DNA of 64,000 nucleotides from Bombyx mori (lineage: Eukaryota; Arthropoda; Insecta; Lepidoptera; Bombycidae): assembly GCF_030269925.1 (NCBI RefSeq), contig NC_085129.1, forward strand, positions 12,081,501 to 12,145,500. The letters run 5' to 3'. The position numbers and the translations under genes were made by a program. Numbering within the stretch: position 1 is the stretch's first letter; each line of letters starts with the position of its first letter. The notes under the pieces were generated by a model. That model searched no databases. It worked only from the letters and a program-made list of their open reading frames with translations, and had not been told where the DNA came from. Below are positions 57,378 to 64,000 of this stretch, in pieces.

Positions 57378-60300
57378 CTAGCGAGGACGCAAAACGGCGC
57401 GCACCGTTCGGAAACGTTTCTCAAAGCCGAGTTTCGTGTAAAGCGAACGGGACGCGTCGTTTTCCGGACGAATGACGACGAAGGGCTTATAGCCCCGGGC
57501 TGCGACTTCTTTAGTTAGGCGGCGAGCTAAGTAAATACCGTAACCTTTCCTACGGAATTCGGGGCGAGTTTGCATAGAGAACATGGCTCCGTAGTATGAT
57601 TGAACCATCCAAGCGGCAAGTTGACCTTCGACAAAGATCCCGTAGGCCGGTAGTTCGGCTACCAACTTCTCAAATACCTCACGACATTCGATATCACTTG
57701 CCGGATAAAGATCGTGCACGGCCTTCATGTGCTCCGGCTGCAAGCGCACTAACTCCACGTCCGGTGGCAATCTGTTAAAACATATTCAATAAGATAGATT
57801 ATGCTAAACATTGTATACCATGGAATTTAACAATAAATAATAGTTTAGAAGTCGTCGTGGCCTAAAGGATAAGACGTCCGGTGCATACGTGTTGAGCGAT
57901 GCACCGGTGTTCGAATCTCAGGCGGGTACCAATTTTTGTAATGAAATACTTACTCAACAAATGTTCACGATTGACTTCCACGGTGATTTTTTTTTTTTTT
58001 TTCCTACCTAAGCTGATAGCCTTGAGAGGCTATGTCAGCGCAACCCTAACTTTAGTAGGTGAGCTCACGGGGCTCAAACCTGACGATGTTGCTAACACGA
58101 ACCCTAGCAAGAGCCGTGCTTCGCAGAATCTACCACCGGATCGGAAACGCGACCCACTGAGAAGATCCGGCGAGAAACTCAGTGGGCTGTGTCTGAGAGT
58201 TAATTTGCTCGTCGAGCCCTTCGTCGCAAGCGACGGGTTCGACGAGAACGGTGACCGGTGCTTGAAGTACCTAAAAGCACCGTTAGTGGATCGGGAGGAT
58301 CCGAGATGACGTGTTTTGGGCGACGTCGACTGCTTTCCATTCTGTCCGCAGGATCGGGAATGTAGTTACCGGCGGCCACGATGAGAGGGTTCTCGTGTCG
58401 TGCCGCTTTATCGAAGTGGCGCATGGACGCCGACTGCAGATACTTACTGATGGACTCTAAGTCCAGGTCGTCATGGAGGTCGACATTCCTGACGAACCAC
58501 GGGGCTCCGACGGCTATCTCCACGGTGAAGGAATAACATCGTGCAATAAAAATCTAACCCGCAAAATTATAATTTGCGTAATTACTGATGGTAGGACCTC
58601 TTGTGAGTCCGCACGGGTAGGTACCCTGCCTATTTCACCCGTGAAGCAGTAATGCGTTTCGGTTTGAAGGGTGAGCCAGCCGTAGTAACTATACTTGAGA
58701 CCTTAGAACTTATATCTCAAGGTGGGTGGCGCATTTACGTTGTAGATGTCTATGGGCTCCGGTAACCACTTAACACCAGGTGGGCTGTGAGCTCTTCCAC
58801 CCATCTTAGCAATAAAAAAAAAGTTAATAATACTCTAAATAATAGTAAAATAAATTTTACCCATCAGTATCGACATCCGCCGGTGGATTGTCACAGGCAT
58901 AAACATCGCCGGTGATCTTATCGTGGGCCTCATAGCGCTTCTCGAAGCGATTAACGATAGCTTCGTGAGTGAAATTTAGGTACAATGGTTGAGTTAAATC
59001 TAGTAGGATGCTTTCTGAAGTCACCAGATCAACTAGATCAGCCCGGGCGGATGGACAAAACACCGTCACGCTTTCGTAAATTTGACTGTTTGGCTGCAAT
59101 GTTCATATGTTCATGGAGTTATTAATATTATTTGTTATATTATTAGTCTATATGAGCCGGTAATAGTACGGTCCGTATTAAGTTAGGTCCCATTGGAGAT
59201 CCAACTTGACTTCTGTCTCAGATATTGGAACATAAAGTCTTAGTTGTTTGCGAATAATGGCGATTCCAGTGACTGACCATTTCGTGACAAAAATAGGGTA
59301 CCACAGTCGATTTTCTTGGATGTGCTCATGGTCAACCGGTGTTAAGTGGTTATCGGAGCACATAGACATCAACGACGTAGACGTCGCCAATCACCTAGAG
59401 ATATGAGTTCTAATTCTTAGTTTTACAGTACAACGACTGCTTCACCGACTTATTTCTGCAGTCTCACTGTACCATTATGTACAGCCGGTACTCTACATAG
59501 GAATTATTTGTAGCCGGAAGAAACAAACATATGAAAATTTACAAACGCAAATAATTAAATTGAAATTCACAATTGAGAGCTAACGTTTCTGTAGGAAAAG
59601 CCACACTCTAGTTAAAGTGCACTTCAGGGCGTAAGCGTCGCGTCACCAGCTTCTCGTCAAGCCCTTGCTACTGGCTGAAATTTCAACCCCAATCTTACTT
59701 TGAAATCAAGTTCTATCAAATTAAACTTATGCATGTCGAAATATTCTCGTAGAAACTTTCAGAAATGAGATTTTTGGTTTTGATAGACATTGTAATGTAA
59801 TCGTTCACATTTACAAATTTCTGCAATTATTGATTGAGCTCTGCCCGCCCGGATGATTACCGCCATCCTCCACATTTTTGGCTCTAAATACTCATATATA
59901 ATATTTATGGATATGGATAAAACAAATAGTACATATTACTTGAAAAAAAAAAAAAATTCGCCGATTGTAAAAAAATGTTTAGTGGTACAGATAATATTTC
60001 ACCCGGTTTTCCAGAGGGGTACAGTCGTTTTCTTACCGTGCTCGTACATCCGGGAAAATGTAGGCAAATCGGGTCCTCTGGCCAATTCTTCGCTACATAA
60101 AAATGGAAGTTCCAGACTTTGTTGTTTAGATATGTTTGAATCGTCTGATGAAACTAGAAAAACAAGTTTTAATCTTGTCTAAGTCTCGTCTTTATATCAC
60201 CATTTTAATGTTTGTAATCCGCCCAAATTGGGTTTTCGCTTTGATCCCTATTTGATTGGTTTTCACTCTAAATCTGTCAATGTTATGTATGCCAGGTTGG

Positions 60301-60533
60301 ATCCCTAGCTCTTCGTATGACTCTTGTGTTTATTTTAACAAAATTCAAAGTCAATTATAGAAAATGCAGCTCGTAAGTTAATCTTAACAAAACTAAATTA
60401 TGTTATTTGTTCTCATATATTTTATTTTTACCTTTAGAGATTCAGGCATGTACCGCACTAAGAAATCGGCCACCGCTTGAAGTTCGTCTTCAGGAACTAT
60501 TCGAAAGTTTTTCCCTTCTGGCACGATTTCCAT
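57378..60533 (-). CDS. Glycine-N-acyltransferase-like GNAT protein (281 aa)
   Basis: Predicted acyl-CoA-dependent N-acyltransferase of the insect GLYAT-like/FR47 group; its acyl acceptor is unknown. Coding exons on the minus strand: 60533-60432, 60153-60037, 59093-58861 and 57771-57378, with GT..AG borders and agreeing phases. The N-terminal half reads MEIVPEGKNFRIVPEDELQA, FHQTIQTYLNNKVWNFHFYV and PEDPICLHFPGCTST, then YLNFTHEAIVNRFEKRYEAH. The C-terminal half is the GNAT fold: LRPEH-like start (LVRLQPEHMKAVHDLYPA), ELPAYGIF, AAWMVQSYYGAMFSMQTRPE, the acetyl-CoA pyrophosphate loop RRKGYG, and VVIRPENDASRSLYTKLGFE. An acceptor two bases before the ATG (ACAG|AG-ATG) shows a 5' UTR exon farther right. 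The third intron is almost filled by a Bm1 carrying a LINE. No lesions were seen. Confidence 0.92.
57848..58822 (+). mobile_element. Bm1 SINE split by a LINE, GNAT intron 3
   Basis: The tRNA head and first 137 bases (57848-57985) and the remaining body (58517-58822) form one full-length Bm1, interrupted at the TCCACGGTGA site by the LINE fragment. It is antisense to the GNAT gene. Confidence 0.93.
57986..58516 (-). mobile_element. BMC1-type LINE 3' fragment inside Bm1, 10-bp TSD
   Basis: A T run at the left (A tail on the minus strand) is followed by the LINE 3' UTR and the end of its ORF. The minus-strand frame from 58523 (the first codons lie in the flank) contains PWFVRNVDLHDDLDLESISK, which is the C-terminus of a Jockey-like polyprotein, and ends at about 58200. 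TCCACGGTGA is repeated at both borders (57976-57985, 58517-58526), proving retrotransposition into the SINE. Confidence 0.9.
59316..59460 (-). mobile_element. Old Bm1 SINE remnant, GNAT intron 2
   Basis: GGTGTTAAGTGGTTATCGGA, GCACATAGACATCAACGACG and CACCTAGAGATATGAGTTCT match Bm1 with many changes; neither end is preserved. Confidence 0.75.
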
Positions 60534-62076
60534 CTCTGTAACGATAAACGGTGGCAATCATTCGAATATATAAAAACAAACTTTAGAAACACTACCTCCA
60601 GAAATGTAACTGCCAGGAAATATTTATTTGTGAAGGATTTTATGGTCATTGAATTCTATAAAATGAGATTTGTCTTCGCCATACACCATAATGTATTCGG
60701 TATCATGTTAACACCTGACCCAGAAAGGGCATTTGAATATTATTTTTAACGACTTATAAATTTTAAAATGTTTTGTTTCTATATTTGGAAAATAATTACA
60801 GCAAGGTTCATTTGTTTTTGATTATTAAAGAAGTAAGATAACTGAAAGTTCAATGAACTAAAATTAAATCGTATATTTAGCTTTACTTATTGAAAATTTT
60901 TGCATTGACTAAAAACATCATTAATGAAACATATTTGCACATTAGACAAGCGATTATCTACGAGTAATTGTCGTCTAAAAGATTTTCATTTTATTTTATG
61001 TTTGATTGGTTTAGCTGAATATGAACATTTTAGGCAGTATTGAATAAATACTACGAGTATAGAGGGCGAAAAAATTTTGTCGTAGCACAGTTGACGCTAC
61101 GCCGCAGTACCTGAAGTGTGAGTGCTACGAATATGTCAGTACTACAAAGCTTAGAGCGCCATATTAAGTATTATGATTCTGAAATGGCTATATAAACAGT
61201 TTCAATACATAGATTATGTATTGAATCAAAATCGAATGACCTTGATTACCTGTTCACTTAATTTTCACAATTGTTGATTTTACGTAACCTTAAAAGTAAG
61301 GCTAGTTTCATTTCAATGGGTTTAGTTTACGTCCTCCTGATTTTTGCGTTGAATATTAAAGTTTTGAAGGATAAAAACGTTACAGCTTGTATGGAGACTA
61401 AACCACACAATATACTTATAATTGACTAATGCGATTTACGAATGAACTAAAATAAAATATAACAAAGAGAATAATGAGATGTGTATCAAAGTATTGTGTA
61501 TCATATTTATTTAATTTACTTATTCATCTTTACGCACAAAGGTACAATACAGACACACATACCTACGGTATACATATATACAATAACGTACACATTATAA
61601 TATCATAAAATAATAACATAATATTTACACATATATCAAATATACACATTCTGATACATATATAATCATATATGCATTTATACACAACATAAAAATATAA
61701 CACACTTATTCTGTTCTTTTCTCTAGAAAAAGAAAATTAATAATAAAAAAACTGTAAGACTATAGTATATTGCATAGAATAATACGAACACATTAGATAG
61801 TAAAAGAAGTTGTTGTAACAATCACTTTAAAAAATATTAAACAACTTAAACGCAGAACAAAGAATATTGAATTAATAATTAACATTAGTAGTTAATATCG
61901 CGTTTATAATTTACAGGAATATGTAACAATAATCTACGTCTTCTTATGAACAAAGGTATAATACGTATGAAACCGTCTTATGCGTATTCTAATTTAAGTA
62001 TTACTTCACGTAAGAGCCTCTAGCAAATCCGAAGTTTATTAGTTACTTCAAATAATTTCTGAATTATTTTTAGTTT
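60534..62076. other. Upstream region of the GNAT gene
   Basis: It should hold the 5' UTR exon and promoter; neither could be placed. The segment 61490-61700 is rich in ACACATA-type low-complexity repeats. No coding frame was recognised. Confidence 0.35.
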
Positions 62077-62290
62077 TTTCGAGCTCACAGCCCACCTGGT
62101 GTTAAGGTGTTACTGGAGCCCATAGACATTTACAACGTAAATGCATCCACCCGCCTTGAGAAATAAGTTCTAAGGTCTAAGTATAGTTATAACGGCTGTC
62201 CCATCCTTCAAACCGAAACGCATTACTGCTTCACGGCAGAAAGAGGCGGGGTGGTGGTACCTACCCGTGCGGACTCACAAGAGAGAGGTC
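62077..62290 (-). mobile_element. Bm1 SINE, truncated at both ends
   Basis: It starts inside the 3' end (CGAGCTCACAGCCCACCTGG, without the T tail) and stops after GCGGACTCACAAGAG. It is followed by short ATCATCAGTAATAATTA repeats. Confidence 0.88.
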
Positions 62291-62551
62291 AGTAATAATC
62301 ATCCATCAGTAATAATTAACCATATAATAATTATCATCAGTAGTAATTAATTTCGCTTTTTTTTTTATATAACTTGCTCTACTTATAACTATATAAACTT
62401 GTTAAATCTGACTCTCAGGGTGTTGTATTTGAATAAAATTATCATAAAATTATGCGTTGTATTGTAAATGTGAATAGATATTGTACATAGTTTCAAGTTT
62501 TTTTTTGTTTTTTTAAATGTTACAAAGGACATCTTATTTTGTTGCCCTAGT

Positions 62552-62645
62552 AGGCAGATTAGCAATGGCCCACCTGATAGTGAATGGTTACTGTCACTTA
62601 TAGACGTCAACAATACCAAGGATAGAGCCAAGGCTCTTCTCACCG
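62552..62645 (-). repeat. Diverged lepidopteran SINE/LINE tail
   Basis: AGTAGGCAGATTAGCAATGG, CCCACCTGATAGTGAATGGT and TATAGACGTCAACAATACCA belong to the same module family as 48357-48471, inverted and more diverged. Confidence 0.6.
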
Positions 62646-62750
62646 TTAAAGTAGGTATCACATATAAGTATTTAAATTTATATCCGATTTGGTATTTTTT
62701 TCGGCTATCTCGAATCATAGACCCAACTAAAACCACTTTTACGACTTAAT

Positions 62751-63377
62751 CTTACATTTATTATTGACAATTGTCATTATATTAATTAGTCTTGTCGTTT
62801 CAAATATATGCGGTTTTCGTGTGAACGGTCAAAATATTTTGCACCACGACTCGAGAAAAAAAAAAGAGAACAAAACCTTAATGTAATGCAATAACCTTAA
62901 CCTTAAATAATCTAATGAAATTGGCACCAACGCTTTCGAAATTAATGACACACATACAGGGTGACTTGTAATTCGACGTATTCCTCTTGGGATGTGATAA
63001 TACATCTAATTTACCAACAAAATTAATGTTACTTTGAACAAGATTTGTAAAATATGTCGCAAAATTGATTAATAAATGATATTTTTTAATTTCCATTTTT
63101 TCTTTACACTTTACCTATCATCATGTTATTCATTTTTTTCGGAGAATCTTAATTTTTTTTCTGAGGAATACGTCGAATTACAAGTCACCCTGTATATGTG
63201 TCATTAATTTCGAAAGCGTTGGTGCCAATTTCATTAGATTAAGGTTTTGTTCTCGTTTTTTTTTTATTGAGTTGTGGTGCAAAATCGTCATCAAATATTT
63301 TGACCGTTCACACGAAAACCGCAAATATTTGAAACGACAAGACTAATATAATGACAATTGTCAATAATAAATGTAAG
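62751..63377. mobile_element. Foldback element, 627 bp, arms of about 200-240 bp
   Basis: The left arm (62751-62990) and right arm (63165-63377) are inverted copies: CTTACATTTATTATTGACAA, GCGGTTTTCGTGTGAACGGT, GGCACCAACGCTTTCGAAAT and ACTTGTAATTCGACGTATTC occur in both. Small indels separate them. AAT flanks both ends as a possible 3-bp duplication. It does not code for a convincing protein. Transcripts crossing it would fold into long dsRNA. Confidence 0.88.
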
Positions 63378-63691
63378 AATAAATAAGTAATATGTATTTA
63401 ACATATTCAAAACCGTAAAATATGATTTACCGAATATTTGATACGTATAACAACATAATAATATCTGTATAGTCTACCAGCGGTGATCGATCGCACGGTT
63501 ATTGAGGTCGCCGGTTGTGGCAAGACTTTATGACGAATGGCAAAATATTGGTAAACATTATTTATTCCCCGGACCTACGATATGTTTTCATGAATATACA
63601 ATCAGCCTTCGATATCAGGTTTTTATATTTGTATGTGTTAGTGTGTGTTTTTTTATTACCCTTGTAGGCAGGACCTTTTTATTACCCTTAT

Positions 63692-63937
63692 TATTGGTGG
63701 TAGGACGTCTTGTGAGTCCGCAGGGGTAGGTACCACCACCCTGCCTATTTCTGCCGTGAAGCAGTAACGCTTTTCGGTTTGAGGGGTGGGGTTTCCGTTG
63801 TAACTATACTGAGACCTTTGAACTTACATCTCAAGGTGGGTAGCGCATTTACGTTGTATATGTCTATGGGCTCCAATAACCACTTAACTCCAGATGGTCT
63901 GTGAGCTCGTCTACCCATCTAAGCAATAAATAAATAA
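63692..63937 (+). mobile_element. Bm1 SINE, 5' truncated
   Basis: It begins TGGTGGTAGGACGTCTTGTG and ends CCCATCTAAGCAATAAATAA. Confidence 0.92.
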
Positions 63938-63955
63938 AAGGCAGAGCCCATTCTC

Positions 63956-64000
63956 GACGTGCATCTTAAGATTTAGGCAAAACCCACCGAGTTTCTCGCC
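63956..64000 (+). mobile_element. BMC1-type LINE fragment cut by window edge
   Basis: AACCCACCGAGTTTCTCGCC at the very end matches the LINE sequence at about 34427-34445. The rest should continue beyond the window. Confidence 0.6.

Noticed and set aside
62878..63096. 72-codon minus-strand frame
   Set aside because: It covers the left arm and loop of the foldback element and shows no domain; its right-arm counterpart is not open.

Overview
This is a lepidopteran nuclear window, almost certainly silkworm (Bombyx mori or its wild relative B. mandarina). At least sixteen full, truncated or decayed copies of the Bombyx tRNA-derived SINE Bm1 are present, along with two copies of a DD37D mariner of the Bmmar1 type, lepidopteran Helitrons and several non-LTR retrotransposons. 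Base composition is AT-rich and the genes have short exons in long, repeat-filled introns. There are no prokaryotic, organellar or viral genes.

Four host genes can be rebuilt exon by exon with matching splice phases. (1) A thioredoxin-type glutathione peroxidase on the minus strand (7840-9830, 168 aa). An in-frame upstream exon (10135-10223) would add a mitochondrial-type leader. (2) IscU, the iron-sulfur cluster scaffold, on the plus strand (29237-32310, 156 aa, three exons). (3) Son, an RS/G-patch/double-stranded-RNA-binding splicing cofactor, on the minus strand (33524-51357, 14 coding exons, 838 aa). (4) A glycine-N-acyltransferase-like GNAT enzyme on the minus strand (57378-60533, four coding exons, 281 aa). 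IscU and Son converge tail to tail about 1.2 kb apart. Son and the GNAT gene lie on the same strand.

The rest is a layered record of transposition. At 1.1-3.6 kb a non-LTR retrotransposon is split by a DD34D mariner, and a second copy of the retrotransposon at 27 kb gives the empty site. A non-LTR element with a 728-aa endonuclease/RT ORF lies at 13.9-16.2 kb. A nearly complete PIF/Harbinger element (18673-21652) has TIRs and a CTA duplication. A full-length RTE-like LINE (21895-26538) has both reading frames open and a 14-bp target-site duplication. A pogo-like element (26724-28673) has a retrotransposon and a SINE inside it. The introns of Son hold Bm1 copies, a Bmmar1, a MITE related to the pogo-like element, Helitrons, LINE tails, a long hairpin and a 52-bp tandem repeat. 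One GNAT intron holds a Bm1 that is itself split by a LINE. Near the right edge is a 627-bp foldback element with arms of about 200 bp.

No unknown multi-gene system was found. The most notable observations are the dual-start glutathione peroxidase, the intact young LINE whose ORF2 has no AUG, the inverted Bmmar1 pair with different single lesions, and three long foldback structures. All family assignments come from reading the sequence; no database search was run.
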